The notes under the pieces are model-generated. The model worked only from the letters and a program-made list of their open reading frames with translations, was not told the DNA's origin and did not search any database. The translations under genes were made by a program, and so were the position numbers. A stretch of 64,000 bases of DNA, from positions 1 through 64,000 of the forward strand of contig NZ_CAJYMB010000012.1 of assembly GCF_913775985.1 (NCBI RefSeq). The letters run 5' to 3'. Below, piece after piece: positions 31,897 through 42,615 of this stretch (its first letter is position 1; each line of letters starts with the position of its first letter). The DNA comes from an uncultured Pluralibacter sp. (lineage in GTDB: Bacteria > Pseudomonadota > Gammaproteobacteria > Enterobacterales > Enterobacteriaceae).

Positions 31897-33415
31897 GGTT
31901 CAGGTCAGTTACATCCGGGTTAACAACACGCCTGAGCGTGGAAAAGAGATCGCTTGCCAGCATACCGCGCGTTCCGCTGCGGGCCGCCAGAATATCTGCG
32001 GCCGCGCCGTGCGCCACGCAGCCGGCGCAGGCTGCATCATACGGGTTCAGATGCTGGCCTGGCAATGCGCCGATGATCCCCGACAGCACATCGCCCATAC
32101 CGCCGCTGGCCATGCCGGCATTTCCGGCATCGACAATCGCCAGCTGGCCCTCTTCGTTGGCGATCACCGTGCCCGCGCCTTTCAGTACCACCACGCCGCC
32201 GTAACGTTTTACCAGATCCCGGGCCGCCTGCAGGCGATCGCGCTCAATATCGGCAACCGTGCAGTTCAGCAGGCGGGCCGCTTCGCCGGGATGCGGGGTA
32301 ATAATTCGATGCGGACAGCGGTGGGGATCGGCCGCCAGCAGATTGAGCGCGTCCGCGTCCCACAGCATCGGACCAGTGAAGTTTTCTACTTTACGCAGCG
32401 CCTGCTTGCCCCACACCTGCTGTCCGAGGCCGGGACCAATCACCACGGTATCCGCCCATGCCAGCGCCTTATCCAGCGCCTCGCTGGTCAGCTCCTGCAC
32501 CATCAGCTCCGGCCTGGCGGTTATCAGCGGCGCAATATTTTCGGCCCGGGTCAGCACCCTCACCAGCCCGGCCCCGGCCCGCAGCGCCGCTTCGCCGGTC
32601 ATTCGGATAGCGCCTGCGGTGCCGCTGTCACCGCCGATAACCACCAGCTTGCCGTGGTCGCCTTTGTTTGACGTTGGCCGCCGCGGCCTGAACCACCGCG
32701 CCAGCTGGCCGGCATCCAGCCGGATCATCGTGACCGGCTGGCCTTCAAGCCAGCTATCCAATCCCAGCGCGTGATAGTGAAGCTTGCCGACAACGTCGCG
32801 CGCCTTGCCGGTCAGCAGACCCGGCTTGAGGGCGATAAAGGTGACAGTATCGGCAGCGTTAATTACGCAGCCGGGGGTCGCGCCAGTGTCCGCCAGCAGG
32901 CCAGAGGGAATATCCAGCGCCACTTTCGCCACCGGATGGAGGTTTGACCGGTCAATCAGGTCAGCCACATCGGGGCGCGGCGCGCTCTTGAGGCCGGTAC
33001 CGAGCAGCGCGTCAACAATCAGATCGCCCTCTGCTGGCCAGGGCGCGTCAGGGCTGTGAACAGTGCCGCCGGCGCTGAGCCAGGCCTCCCGCGCCTGTGC
33101 CGCTTCATCCGGGAGAGGCTTGTCGCTCTCTGTGGCAACCAGCATTACCGCAATGCCTTCAGCCTGCGCCAGCCGCGCCACCACGTAGCCGTCACCACCG
33201 TTGTTGCCGTGCCCGCAGAGAATAATCCAGCATCGTGCGGCGGAATGGCGCTCCCGAATAACCCGGAAGGCAGCCTCTCCGGCGCGCTGCATCAGTTCGT
33301 ACAGGGTAATGCCCAGCGCGTCTGCCGCCTCTTTTTCGCCGCGCCGCAGGTCATCTGCAGACCAGATTGCCTGTGGTATACTGCCGCGGTTTTTCGTCAT
33401 TGTATGGTCCGTCAT
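31889..33415 (-). CDS. nnr: Bifunctional NAD(P)H-hydrate epimerase/dehydratase
   Basis: 508 residues from ATG 33415 (MTDHTMTKN), equivalent to E. coli YjeF/Nnr. The N-terminal epimerase domain (about 20-225) contains [16 protein letters not shown]; the C-terminal ADP-dependent dehydratase (about 230-500) contains [18 protein letters not shown] and [15 protein letters not shown]. It repairs hydrated NADH and NADPH. Its start codon overlaps that of queG on the other strand within a CATG. Confidence 0.96.
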   Translation of the reverse strand: MTDHTMTKNRGSIPQAIWSADDLRRGEKEAADALGITLYELMQRAGEAAFRVIRERHSAARCWIILCGHGNNGGDGYVVARLAQAEGIAVMLVATESDKPLPDEAAQAREAWLSAGGTVHSPDAPWPAEGDLIVDALLGTGLKSAPRPDVADLIDRSNLHPVAKVALDIPSGLLADTGATPGCVINAADTVTFIALKPGLLTGKARDVVGKLHYHALGLDSWLEGQPVTMIRLDAGQLARWFRPRRPTSNKGDHGKLVVIGGDSGTAGAIRMTGEAALRAGAGLVRVLTRAENIAPLITARPELMVQELTSEALDKALAWADTVVIGPGLGQQVWGKQALRKVENFTGPMLWDADALNLLAADPHRCPHRIITPHPGEAARLLNCTVADIERDRLQAARDLVKRYGGVVVLKGAGTVIANEEGQLAIVDAGNAGMASGGMGDVLSGIIGALPGQHLNPYDAACAGCVAHGAAADILAARSGTRGMLASDLFSTLRRVVNPDVTDLNHD

Positions 33416-34553
33416 GTCACAGCCCCTCGATCTCAATCAGTTAGCGCAGGAAATTAAACAGTGGGGCACCGAGCTGGGCTTCCAGCAGGTAGGCATTGCC
33501 GATACCGATCTCAGCGCGTCGGAGCCTAAGCTGCAGGCGTGGCTGGATAAGCAGTACCATGGCGAAATGGCGTGGATGGCGCGCCACGGCATGATGCGCG
33601 CGCGCGCCCACGAGCTGCTGCCCGGCACGCTGCGCGTTATCAGCGTGCGGATGAACTATCTTCCCGCCAGCGCGGCCTTTGCCAGCACCTTAAAAAATCC
33701 CAGCCTCGGCTACGTTAGCCGCTATGCGCTGGGGCGCGATTACCACAAGCTGCTGCGTAACCGACTCAAAAAGCTGGGGGAAAAGATCCAGGCCCGGTGC
33801 GGCTCGCTCAATTTTAGACCCTTTGTTGACTCCGCGCCCATCCTCGAGCGCCCAATTGCGGAAAAAGCGGGCCTGGGATGGACAGGTAAGCACTCACTTA
33901 TCTTAAGCCGCGACGCGGGTTCCTTTTTCTTCCTCGGCGAACTGCTGATCGATCTTCCCCTGCCGGTAGATGCGCCACAGGAGGAGCACTGCGGCCGCTG
34001 CGTGGCCTGCATGACCATCTGCCCTACCGGCGCTATCGTCGAGCCGTACACGGTGGACGCCCGCCGCTGCATCTCCTATCTCACCATCGAGCTGGAAGGC
34101 GCTATCCCGGAAGAGTTTCGCCCGCTGATCGGTAACCGGATCTACGGCTGTGACGACTGCCAGCTGATTTGTCCCTGGAACCGCTATTCGCAGCTGACGG
34201 ACGAAGAGGACTTTAGCCCGCGCCGGGCACTGCACCAGCCGCCGCTAATTGAGCTGTTTGCCTGGAGCGAAGCATACTTCCTGAAAGTCACCGAAGGCTC
34301 CGCCATCCGCCGCATTGGCCACTTGCGCTGGCTGCGTAATATTGCCGTTGCGCTGGGTAATGCGCCGTGGCAGCCGGAAAATTTAACCGCGCTGGAAAGC
34401 CGTAAAGGTGAGCACCCACTTCTTGATGAGCACATCAACTGGGCCATTGCGCAACAAATCGAACGACGAAATAAAGGGACTATTGAGGTGCAACTGCCGC
34501 AGAAGCAGCGTCTGGTGCGGGTGATTGAAAAAGGGCTGGCGCGGGATGCCTGA
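33414..34553 (+). CDS. queG: Epoxyqueuosine reductase QueG
   Basis: 379 residues, E. coli length. Cobalamin-dependent enzyme with two [4Fe-4S] clusters; cysteine clusters at HCGRCVACMTICPTGA and CDDCQLICPWNR. It performs the last step of queuosine synthesis in tRNA. The frame is open 71 codons upstream, but homology begins at [12 protein letters not shown]. The start shares two bases with the divergent nnr start, so the queG promoter must lie inside nnr. Confidence 0.96.
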   Translation: MSQPLDLNQLAQEIKQWGTELGFQQVGIADTDLSASEPKLQAWLDKQYHGEMAWMARHGMMRARAHELLPGTLRVISVRMNYLPASAAFASTLKNPSLGYVSRYALGRDYHKLLRNRLKKLGEKIQARCGSLNFRPFVDSAPILERPIAEKAGLGWTGKHSLILSRDAGSFFFLGELLIDLPLPVDAPQEEHCGRCVACMTICPTGAIVEPYTVDARRCISYLTIELEGAIPEEFRPLIGNRIYGCDDCQLICPWNRYSQLTDEEDFSPRRALHQPPLIELFAWSEAYFLKVTEGSAIRRIGHLRWLRNIAVALGNAPWQPENLTALESRKGEHPLLDEHINWAIAQQIERRNKGTIEVQLPQKQRLVRVIEKGLARDA

Positions 34554-34559
34554 ACTATT

Positions 34560-34815
34560 CACAGCTTGTGAATAAAAATAAAAATACATTGCAATTCAAG
34601 GTGCAGAATTTCGTCAAGCGATAAAGCTAACAGTTTGAAATAAAATTTAATTACATAAAAACAAGTAGTTATAAATATTTCATTAATAAGTCTGTGTTTT
34701 TGCTAGCGTGCGCTATCGACATGAGGCTGTGGATAAGTCTGTTCACAAGAGTGTGTAACGTATGTAACAAATAGCCTCAGTGGCGCATTTCCGCTGTGGA
34801 TGCTGTGGAAGAGAA
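34560..34815. other. datA: datA-like DnaA-binding locus
   Basis: A gene-free stretch between queG and tRNA-Gly, the place of datA in E. coli. Two consensus DnaA boxes on the minus strand: TTATTCACA (34567-34575) and TTATCCACA (34728-34736). Weaker boxes: CTGTTCACA at 34739-34747 (plus), and near-matches at 34795-34803 and 34804-34812 (minus). An IHF-like AAACAAGTAGTTA lies at 34659-34671 in an AT-rich segment. datA titrates DnaA and, with IHF, promotes hydrolysis of DnaA-bound ATP. Sites are seen directly; function is by position and knowledge of E. coli. Confidence 0.75.
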
Positions 34816-34824
34816 GTGAAAATT

Positions 34825-34900
<76 letters not shown>

Positions 34901-34927
34901 ATTGGTGATGGTACTGTCTACAAATTT

Positions 34928-35003
<76 letters not shown>

Positions 35004-35054
35004 ATTAAATTTTGCAGCGTAACGAAGAAGATTTCGTGTCGTTACGGGAGGCGC

Positions 35055-35082
35055 ATTATACGAGAATTCGACACTGCTGCAA
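35055..35082 (-). promoter_or_regulatory. Promoter of the tRNA-Gly operon
   Basis: Minus strand TTGCAG, 16-base spacer, TATAAT, then a GC-rich discriminator (GCGCC), the pattern of stringently controlled stable-RNA promoters. Confidence 0.72.
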
Positions 35083-35185
35083 CCCCCTGCCCGGCGTTTT
35101 TTTTTGTTTTTGATTCAAGTGCCGATTTATTCGGCACTTTGGCCATTTTTACGTCTAAGCCGCCTGGAAACCGGGCTACGGGCAG

Positions 35186-35731
35186 TTACAGATTAATAAA
35201 ATGTTCGCGGTAGTAGGCCAGTTCCGCCACCGATTCGCGGATATCGTCCATCGCCTGGTGAGTGCCTTTTTTCTTAAAGCCGGCAAGAATTTCGGGTTTC
35301 CAGCGGCGGGCCAGCTCTTTTAATGTGCTGACGTCGAGGTAGCGGTAGTGGAAGTAGGCTTCCAGTTCCGGCATATACTTGAACAGGAAGCGGCGATCCT
35401 GGCCTATGCTGTTGCCGCAGATGGGGGATTTCCCCGCCGGAACCCACTGCTTTAAGAATTCGAGGGTGGCAAGTTCAGCCTCGCGATCGCCGATCTGGCT
35501 TGCCTTAACGCGATCCACAAGCCCGCTGCCGGTATGGGTGCGCACGTTCCAGTCGTCCATCAGCGCCAGCTGCGCGTCAGACTGGTGCACCGCGATAGTC
35601 GGCCCTTCCGCGAGGATATTCAGATTGGCATCGGTCACCAGCGTCGCTATCTCAATAATGCGATCCTGCTCGGGATCGAGCCCGGTCATTTCAAGATCGA
35701 TCCAAATGAGGTTGTTTTCATTTGCACTCAT
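35186..35731 (-). CDS. orn: Oligoribonuclease
   Basis: 181 residues from ATG 35731 ([20 protein letters not shown]), the E. coli length. DEDDh exonuclease motifs: [20 protein letters not shown] and the terminal H-x4-D in [12 protein letters not shown]. It degrades 2-5-mer RNAs and pGpG to mononucleotides, the essential last step of mRNA decay. Divergent from rsgA. Confidence 0.97.
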   Translation of the reverse strand: MSANENNLIWIDLEMTGLDPEQDRIIEIATLVTDANLNILAEGPTIAVHQSDAQLALMDDWNVRTHTGSGLVDRVKASQIGDREAELATLEFLKQWVPAGKSPICGNSIGQDRRFLFKYMPELEAYFHYRYLDVSTLKELARRWKPEILAGFKKKGTHQAMDDIRESVAELAYYREHFINL

Positions 35732-35839
35732 GCTATTTTCCACCCTTCTTGCGTAACTCGCCGCAGCGGGTTAACTGGTATTATTAGTCTGTGTATCATA
35801 GAGGTTTTGCCCGCTACGGGCGACCAGGAGCCACTCCGA

Positions 35840-36892
35840 TTGAGTAAAAATAAACTCTCCAAAGGTCAACAGCGCCGCGTTAGCGCCAATCATCAGCGCC
35901 GTCTCAAAACCACCGCGGAGAAACCCGATTTCGACGACAACCTGTTTGGCGAGCCGACGGAAGGCATCGTTATCAGCCGCTTTGGCATGCATGCGGACGT
36001 TGAAGCCGCCGACGGCAGCGTGCACCGCTGCAACATCCGCCGCACTATTCGCTCGCTGGTCACCGGCGATCGCATCGTCTGGCGTCCGGGAAAAGCCGCC
36101 GCTGAAGGCGTTAATGTGAAAGGGATTGTCGAGGCCGTTCACGAGCGCACCTCGGTGCTGACCCGCCCGGACTTTTATGACGGCGTAAAGCCGATTGCCG
36201 CCAATATCGACCAGATCGTGGTGGTTTCTGCCATTCTGCCGGAGCTGTCGCTCAATATTATCGACCGCTATCTGGTGGCCTGCGAAGTGCTCGACGTCGA
36301 GCCGCTGATCGTGCTGAACAAGATAGACTTGCTCGACGCCCAAAGCATGCGCGTTGTGAACGCGCAGATGGATATTTATCGCAACATTGGCTATCGGGTG
36401 CTGATGGTGTCAAGCCACGCTCAGGACGGTCTGAAGCCGCTTGAAGAAGCGCTAACCGGGCGCATCAGCATCTTTGCCGGCCAGTCCGGCGTCGGCAAGT
36501 CGAGCCTGCTCAACACGCTGCTCGGCCTGCAAAAAGAGATCCTCACCAACGACGTCTCCGATAACTCCGGCCTGGGTCAGCACACCACCACTGCCGCCCG
36601 CCTCTATCACTTCCCGCAGGGCGGCGACGTGATCGACTCCCCAGGCGTGCGCGAATTTGGCCTCTGGCACCTGGATCCGGAACAAATCTTTAGCGGATTT
36701 GTCGAATTTCACGACTATGCGGGTGCCTGCAAATACCGCGACTGCAAGCACGATACCGATCCGGGATGCGCCATTCGCGAAGCGGTGGAAAAAGGCGAAA
36801 TTGCCCGCAGCCGTTTCGACAATTACCACCGCATACTGGAAAGCATGTCACAGGTAAAAACGCGTAAAGGCTTTTCAGAAACCGATAACTGA
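35840..36892 (+). CDS. rsgA: Small ribosomal subunit biogenesis GTPase RsgA
   Basis: 350 residues starting at TTG 35840; AGGAG ends nine bases upstream and homology ([14 protein letters not shown]) begins exactly there. Upstream open frame is antisense to orn. OB fold, circularly permuted G domain (NKIDLLD before [12 protein letters not shown] and [11 protein letters not shown]), and a C-terminal zinc knuckle ([14 protein letters not shown]). It checks late 30S assembly. psd follows on the same strand; a weak AGCCCC/GGGGCT hairpin lies between at 36919-36939. Confidence 0.97.
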   Translation: MSKNKLSKGQQRRVSANHQRRLKTTAEKPDFDDNLFGEPTEGIVISRFGMHADVEAADGSVHRCNIRRTIRSLVTGDRIVWRPGKAAAEGVNVKGIVEAVHERTSVLTRPDFYDGVKPIAANIDQIVVVSAILPELSLNIIDRYLVACEVLDVEPLIVLNKIDLLDAQSMRVVNAQMDIYRNIGYRVLMVSSHAQDGLKPLEEALTGRISIFAGQSGVGKSSLLNTLLGLQKEILTNDVSDNSGLGQHTTTAARLYHFPQGGDVIDSPGVREFGLWHLDPEQIFSGFVEFHDYAGACKYRDCKHDTDPGCAIREAVEKGEIARSRFDNYHRILESMSQVKTRKGFSETDN

Positions 36893-36982
36893 CAATTAAG
36901 CTTAGCGCCGATAAAATCAGCCCCGTTTACGCAGGGGCTCAGTTAGGGCCAGCATTAGAAATAACATAGCCTGGAGGCTACC

Positions 36983-37936
36983 TTGTTAAATTCATTTAAA
37001 CTTTCGCTTCAATATCTTCTGCCAAAACTGTGGCTTACGCGCCTGGCTGGCTGGGGCGCAAGCAAGCGTGCAGGCTGGCTCACCAAACTGGTGATTGACC
37101 TGTTCGTAAAGTATTACAAGGTGAATATGAAAGAGGCGCAGAAGCCGGATACGGCCAGCTACCGCACCTTTAATGAATTCTTCGTGCGTCCGCTGCGCGA
37201 CGACGTTCGCCCGCTGAATACCGATCCGAGCGTGCTGGTGATGCCCGCAGACGGCGTTATCAGCCAGCTTGGCAACATTGAAGACGACAAAATTCTGCAG
37301 GCGAAAGGCCACAACTACAGCCTGGAAGCGCTGCTGGCGGGCAACTACCTGATGGCGGATCTGTTCCGCAACGGCAGCTTCGCCACCACTTACCTGTCGC
37401 CGCGCGATTACCACCGCGTTCACATGCCGTGCAACGGCATCCTGCGCGAAATGATCTACGTGCCGGGCGACCTGTTCTCCGTTAATCACCTGACCGCCCA
37501 GAACGTGCCAAATCTGTTCGCGCGCAACGAGCGCGTTATCTGCCTGTTCGATACAGAATTTGGCCCGATGGCGCAGATTCTGGTGGGTGCGACCATTGTC
37601 GGCAGCATTGAAACCGTCTGGTCCGGCACCGTCACGCCACCTCGCGAGGGCATCATCAAGCGCTGGACCTGGCCTGACGGCGAGAGCGAAGGTGCGGTTG
37701 CGCTGCTGAAGGGCCAGGAGATGGGCCGCTTTAAGCTCGGCTCTACCGTTATCAACCTGTTTGCGCCGGGTAAAGTGAAGCTGGCCGAAACGCTGAGCAG
37801 CCTGTCCGCCACCCGCATTGGCGAACCGCTGGCAGTTTCTACCGAAACGCAGGACGCGCCGGAAGCGGCGCCTGCAGCCCTGGCCGATGAAGTCATTGAC
37901 GCGCTGCGGGCCGATACGCCGCAAGATAACGCTTAA
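36983..37936 (+). CDS. psd: Phosphatidylserine decarboxylase proenzyme
   Basis: 317 residues. The self-cleavage motif [11 protein letters not shown] is present with Ser254, which becomes the pyruvoyl group of the alpha chain; [11 protein letters not shown] is also conserved. It makes phosphatidylethanolamine at the inner membrane. The acidic Ala-rich C-terminus is slightly shorter than in E. coli (322 aa). mscM follows after 17 bases and is co-transcribed. Confidence 0.97.
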   Translation: MLNSFKLSLQYLLPKLWLTRLAGWGASKRAGWLTKLVIDLFVKYYKVNMKEAQKPDTASYRTFNEFFVRPLRDDVRPLNTDPSVLVMPADGVISQLGNIEDDKILQAKGHNYSLEALLAGNYLMADLFRNGSFATTYLSPRDYHRVHMPCNGILREMIYVPGDLFSVNHLTAQNVPNLFARNERVICLFDTEFGPMAQILVGATIVGSIETVWSGTVTPPREGIIKRWTWPDGESEGAVALLKGQEMGRFKLGSTVINLFAPGKVKLAETLSSLSATRIGEPLAVSTETQDAPEAAPAALADEVIDALRADTPQDNA

Positions 37937-37953
37937 CAGAAAGGACCGCTGAA

Positions 37954-40900
37954 GTGCGCCTGATTATCACTTTTCTGATGGCCTGGTGCCTCAGCCTGGG
38001 GGCGCACGCAGCCAGCGCCCCCGACGCCAAACAGATAGCCCACGAGCTGGAGCAGGCGAAAGCCGCCAAGCCCGCGCAGCCTGATACCGTTGAGACGCTG
38101 CAAACGGCGCTCAACGCGCTTGAGGAGCGTAAAGGCTCCCTCGAGCGCGCCCAGCAGTACCAGCAGGTTATCGACAACTTTCCCAAATACTCCCAAACGC
38201 TGCGCAGCCAGCTCGCCAGCCTCAGCGACGAGCCGCGCCCGATCCCAACTGCCCTCACCACCGATGCGCTGAATCAGGAGATCCTGCAGGTCAGCAGCCA
38301 GCTGCTGGAAAAAAGCCGCCTGGCCCAGCAGGAGCAGGAGCGCGCCCGGGATATCGCCGACTCCCTGAGCCAGCTGCCCCAGCAGCAAACCGACGCCCGC
38401 CGCCAGCTGAATGAGGTTGAACGCCGCCTCGGCTCGGCCACCGGCAATAACGCCCAGGCGCAGAATCTCGGCCTGCAGGCCGAGTCAGCCCGGCTTAAAG
38501 CGCAGGTGGACGAGCTGGAGCTGGCCCAGCTGTCAGCCAACAATCGCCAGGAGCTGGCAAGAATGCGCTCCGAGCTGGCGCAAAAGCAGAGCGAACAGCT
38601 GGATACTTACTTGCAGGGCCTGCGCAACCAGCTCAACAGCCAGCGCCAGCGCGAAGCGGAAAAAGCGCTGGAGAGCACCGAACAGCTGGCGGAAAACAGC
38701 GATAACCTGCCCGCCGGCATCGTGAAGCAATTCTCCGTCAACCGCGAGCTTTCTCAGGCGCTGAACCAGCAGGCCCAGCGCATGGATTTGGTGGCCTCCC
38801 AACAGCGGCAGGCTACCGGCCAGACGCTGCAGGTGCGCCAGGCGCTGAATACCCTGCGCGAGCAGTCCCAGTGGCTGGGCTCCTCTAATCTGCTCGGCGA
38901 GGCGCTGCGCGCCCAGGTGGCGCGACTGCCGGAAATGCCGAAGCCGCAGCAGCTGGACACCGAGATGGCGCAGCTGCGCGTTCATCGCCTGCGCTATGAA
39001 GATCTTCTGAATAAGCAGTCGCAGCTGCGGGAAAGCCACCAGAATAACGGCCAGCCGCTTACCGCCGAGGAGTCACGCATTCTCGACGCCCAGCTGCGCA
39101 CCCAGCGCGAGCTGCTCACCTCCCTGCTGCAGGGCGGCGATACGCTGATCCTGGAGCTGACCAAGCTTAAAGTGGCCAACGGCCAGCTGGAAGACGCGCT
39201 AAAAGAGATCAACGAAGCCACCCACCGCTACCTGTTCTGGACCTCGGACGTCAGCCCGATGGGTCTGAGCTGGCCGCTGGAGATCGTGCAGGATCTGCGC
39301 CGCCTGATCTCCCTCAACACCTTCAGCCAGTTGGGCAAAGCGTCCATCATGATGCTGACCAGCAAAGAGACGCTGATCCCGCTGTTTGCCGCGCTGGTGC
39401 TGGTGGCCTTCAGCATCAGCTCCCGCAAGCACTTTACCCGCTTTCTGGAGCGCTCCAGCAGCCGCGTCGGCAAAGTGACTCAGGACCACTTCTGGCTCAC
39501 GATGCGCACCGTGTTCTGGTCAATTCTGGTAGCTTCTCCGCTGCCGGTACTGTGGATGACGCTCGGCTACGGGCTGCAGGCGGCCTGGCCCTACCCGCTG
39601 GCGGTGGCTATCGGCGACGGTGTGACAGCCACGGTACCGCTGCTGTGGGTAGTAATGATCTGCGCCACCTTAGCCCGCCAGAACGGTCTGTTCATCGCCC
39701 ATTTCGGCTGGCCGCGCAACCGGGTGGCGCGCGCGATGCGTTACTATTTAATGAGCATCGGGCTGATTGTGCCGCTGATCATGGCACTGATCATGTTCGA
39801 TAACCTCAACGACCGGGAGTTCTCCGCCTCGCTCGGGCGCCTGTGCTTTGTGCTTATCTGCGGGGCGCTGGCGATTGTCACGCTCAGCCTCAAGCGCGCG
39901 GGGCTTCCGCTGTATCTCGACAGAGAAGGCAGCGGCGACAACATGGTCAACAGCCTGCTGTGGAACTTGCTGATGGGCGCGCCGCTGGTAGCGATTCTGG
40001 CCGCCGCGGTGGGCTACCTTGCCACCGCTCAGGCGCTGCTGGCCCGCCTGGAAACGTCTGTGGCTATCTGGTTCCTGCTGCTGGTTATCTATCACGTTAT
40101 TCGCCGCTGGATGTTCATTCAGCGCCGCCGCATCGCGTTTGACCGCGCCCGCCACCGCCGGGCGGAGATGCTGGCCCAGCGCGCCCGCGGCGAAGATGAA
40201 TCGCAGCACGCATCGAGCGTTGAAGGACTGCCGGAAGTAGACATTACTGAAGTGGATCTCGACAGCCTCAGCGCGCAGTCCCTGCGGCTGGTGCGCTCGA
40301 TCCTGATGCTGATCGCCCTGGTGTCGGTTATCGTGCTGTGGTCGGAAATCCATTCGGCGTTCAGCTTCCTGGAAAACATCTCCCTGTGGGATGCCACCTC
40401 AACCATACAGGGCGTTGAAAGCCTGGAGCCGATTACCCTTGGCGCGGTGCTGATTGCTATCCTGGTATTTATCATCACGCTCCAGCTGGTGCGCAACCTT
40501 CCCGCCCTGCTGGAGCTGGCGGTGCTGCAGCATCTTAGTCTGGCACCGGGCACCGGCTACGCCATCACCACGATTACCAAATATATGCTGATGCTGCTCG
40601 GCGGAATGGTCGGCTTCTCAATGATCGGTATTGAGTGGGCCAAGCTCCAGTGGCTGGTGGCCGCTCTCGGCGTGGGGTTAGGCTTCGGCCTGCAGGAGAT
40701 TTTCGCTAACTTTATCTCCGGCCTGATGATCCTGTTTGAAAAGCCGATCCGCATCGGCGATACCGTGACCATTCGCGACCTGACCGGCAGCGTCACCCGC
40801 ATCAACACCCGGGCCACCACCATCAGCGACTGGGACCGCAAAGAGATAATCGTTCCGAATAAAGCCTTTATCACCGAGCAGTTTATTAACTGGTCGCTGT

Positions 40901-41268
40901 CGGATGCAGTCACCCGCGTGGTGTTAACTGTACCCGCGCCGACGGAAGCCAGCACCGAGGAGGTCACGCGGATCTTAATTACCGCCGCGGAGCGCTGCAC
41001 CTACGTGATAGAGAACCCGCCGCCGGAGGCATTTCTGGTGGATCTGCAGCAGGGTATCCAGCTTTTCGAGCTGCGCATCTACGCGGCAGAAATGGGGCAC
41101 CGGATGCCGCTGCGCCACGAGCTGCACCAGCTGATCCTGGCGGGCTTCCGCGAGCACGGCATCGAAATGCCGTTCCCGCCGTTCCAGATGCGGCTGGAAA
41201 GCCTGAACGGGAAACCGACAGGGAAAACGTTGTCGTCGTCGGGAAGGCGTCCGGCGGGGAGCCTGTAA
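37954..41268 (+). CDS. mscM: Large MscS-family mechanosensitive channel MscM (YjeP)
   Basis: 1104 residues (E. coli 1107). Signal peptide (start MRLIITFLMAWCLSLGAHA), a long periplasmic coiled-coil region (about 25-460, rich in Gln/Glu/Leu), about eleven membrane segments, and a C-terminal MscS pore and beta domain (about 860-1080; GLQEIFANFISGLMILFEKP, RIGDTVTIRDLTG, IVPNKAFITEQFINW). It opens on hypo-osmotic shock with miniconductance. Starts 17 bases after psd. Confidence 0.95.
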   Translation: MRLIITFLMAWCLSLGAHAASAPDAKQIAHELEQAKAAKPAQPDTVETLQTALNALEERKGSLERAQQYQQVIDNFPKYSQTLRSQLASLSDEPRPIPTALTTDALNQEILQVSSQLLEKSRLAQQEQERARDIADSLSQLPQQQTDARRQLNEVERRLGSATGNNAQAQNLGLQAESARLKAQVDELELAQLSANNRQELARMRSELAQKQSEQLDTYLQGLRNQLNSQRQREAEKALESTEQLAENSDNLPAGIVKQFSVNRELSQALNQQAQRMDLVASQQRQATGQTLQVRQALNTLREQSQWLGSSNLLGEALRAQVARLPEMPKPQQLDTEMAQLRVHRLRYEDLLNKQSQLRESHQNNGQPLTAEESRILDAQLRTQRELLTSLLQGGDTLILELTKLKVANGQLEDALKEINEATHRYLFWTSDVSPMGLSWPLEIVQDLRRLISLNTFSQLGKASIMMLTSKETLIPLFAALVLVAFSISSRKHFTRFLERSSSRVGKVTQDHFWLTMRTVFWSILVASPLPVLWMTLGYGLQAAWPYPLAVAIGDGVTATVPLLWVVMICATLARQNGLFIAHFGWPRNRVARAMRYYLMSIGLIVPLIMALIMFDNLNDREFSASLGRLCFVLICGALAIVTLSLKRAGLPLYLDREGSGDNMVNSLLWNLLMGAPLVAILAAAVGYLATAQALLARLETSVAIWFLLLVIYHVIRRWMFIQRRRIAFDRARHRRAEMLAQRARGEDESQHASSVEGLPEVDITEVDLDSLSAQSLRLVRSILMLIALVSVIVLWSEIHSAFSFLENISLWDATSTIQGVESLEPITLGAVLIAILVFIITLQLVRNLPALLELAVLQHLSLAPGTGYAITTITKYMLMLLGGMVGFSMIGIEWAKLQWLVAALGVGLGFGLQEIFANFISGLMILFEKPIRIGDTVTIRDLTGSVTRINTRATTISDWDRKEIIVPNKAFITEQFINWSLSDAVTRVVLTVPAPTEASTEEVTRILITAAERCTYVIENPPPEAFLVDLQQGIQLFELRIYAAEMGHRMPLRHELHQLILAGFREHGIEMPFPPFQMRLESLNGKPTGKTLSSSGRRPAGSL

Positions 41269-41306
41269 AAGGCTCTGCCTGAGCGGTTAAAGAAGGGAAT
41301 CTGACG

Positions 41307-41331
41307 GCCCGCCTGCAACGGCGGGCTTTTT
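41307..41331 (+). terminator. Intrinsic terminator after mscM
   Basis: GCCCGCC, six-base loop, GGCGGGC, then TTTTT. It ends the psd-mscM unit and abuts the end of convergent epmA. Confidence 0.9.
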
Positions 41332-41332
41332 A

Positions 41333-42310
41333 TTACGCCCGGTCTACCGGGAAGGCCAGCACCTCGGCGAGGCTTTCCGCGCCCAGCGCCAGCATCACCA
41401 CGCGATCCACCCCCAGCGCAACGCCGGAGCAATCGGGCAGGCCGGACTCCAGGGCCGCCAGCAGATTGACGTCGATCGGCTGCTGCGGCAGACCGCGGGC
41501 CGCGCGCTTGCGGTTGTCCTGCTCGAAGCGCTGCTGCTGCTCCCGGGCGTCGGTCAGCTCGTGGAAGCCGTTCGCCAGCTCGATACCTTTGAAATAGACC
41601 TCGAAGCGCTCCGCCACCCGGTGGTCTTCGGTGCTGATCTGCGCCAGCGACGCCTGCGAAGCGGGGAAGTGGTAAATAAAGGTCGGCTTGTCTTTACCAA
41701 TCTGCGGCTCCACGCCGAAGGTAAACAGCAGCTGCAGCAGCGTGTCGCGATCCTCTTCGGTATCCGCCACGTTGCTTAAATCCAGTTTTGCCGCCGCGTC
41801 GCGCAGCTGGGTTTTGTCCGCAGAGAGCGGATCAATTTCCAGATAGCGCTGGAACGCCTGCTGATAGGAAAGGCTTTCGGCCGGCTGGCACTCCAGCACC
41901 TGCTGCAGCAGATCGTCCACCTCGTTCATCAGGCGGTACATATCGTAGCAGGGGCGATACCACTCCAGCATGGTGAATTCGGGGTTGTGATGGCGCCCCA
42001 TCTCTTCATTACGGAAGCTGCGACACAGCTGGTATACCGGACCGCAGCCCGCCGCCAGCAGGCGCTTCATGTGGTATTCCGGGCTGGTCATCAGATACAG
42101 GTTAATCCCCTGCGCGTGACCCGGGCCGACGAAGCGCGTTTCGAAAGGCACCATATGAATGTCGGTGACGGTTGCCTGACTCATGCAGGGCGTTTCCACT
42201 TCCAGCACGCCGCGGTCGGCAAAAAAGCGGCGGATCTCCGCCATGATGGCCGCGCGTTTTAACAGATTTGGAATGGACGCGCTCGGCTGCCAGTTTGCCG
42301 TTTCGCTCAT
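41333..42310 (-). CDS. epmA: EF-P beta-lysine ligase EpmA (PoxA/GenX)
   Basis: 325 residues, like E. coli EpmA. A LysRS class II catalytic core without the tRNA anticodon domain: motif 2 [20 protein letters not shown] and motif 3 [12 protein letters not shown]. It activates (R)-beta-lysine made by EpmB and ligates it to Lys34 of EF-P. Substrate gene efp and epmB are also in the window at 47-49 kb. Divergent from frdA. Confidence 0.97.
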   Translation of the reverse strand: MSETANWQPSASIPNLLKRAAIMAEIRRFFADRGVLEVETPCMSQATVTDIHMVPFETRFVGPGHAQGINLYLMTSPEYHMKRLLAAGCGPVYQLCRSFRNEEMGRHHNPEFTMLEWYRPCYDMYRLMNEVDDLLQQVLECQPAESLSYQQAFQRYLEIDPLSADKTQLRDAAAKLDLSNVADTEEDRDTLLQLLFTFGVEPQIGKDKPTFIYHFPASQASLAQISTEDHRVAERFEVYFKGIELANGFHELTDAREQQQRFEQDNRKRAARGLPQQPIDVNLLAALESGLPDCSGVALGVDRVVMLALGAESLAEVLAFPVDRA

Positions 42311-42615
42311 GTGATTCTCCCGGATTCAAAACAAGGGCACGAAGTCTACTCGCAAGCCCCGCGTGAAACAAATTTTGGGCGGCAAAAGATGCGCATCGCC
42401 GTGAAAAGTGCGTTCCGTGACGCAGTTCATCAAATCGGATGATTTGTACGTGTGCAGATCTGCAAAAAAATCGAACGCGTCAAATTTCCATTTACTCCTT
42501 ATGGATATACTTCTATACCCGTTAAGGATGTGTGGAAATGCTTCCTCAGGTGCAAGCGCGGCGAGGTTAATCGAGCGTAGTCCGTTGAGGAAATCTTTTA
42601 TTCTGGAGGAATGTC
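42311..42615. promoter_or_regulatory. epmA-frdA control region
   Basis: 305 bases without a gene. It holds the FNR-like site at 42470-42483 and presumably both promoters. Beyond that site I see no strong palindrome or terminator. Confidence 0.6.
42470..42483 (+). promoter_or_regulatory. FNR-like site upstream of frdA
   Basis: ATCGA-ACGC-GTCAA followed by ATTT: the same arrangement as the FNR site of the E. coli frd promoter and close to TTGAT-N4-ATCAA. It lies 132 bases before the frdA start. Anaerobic activation of frd by FNR is established in E. coli. Confidence 0.6.
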
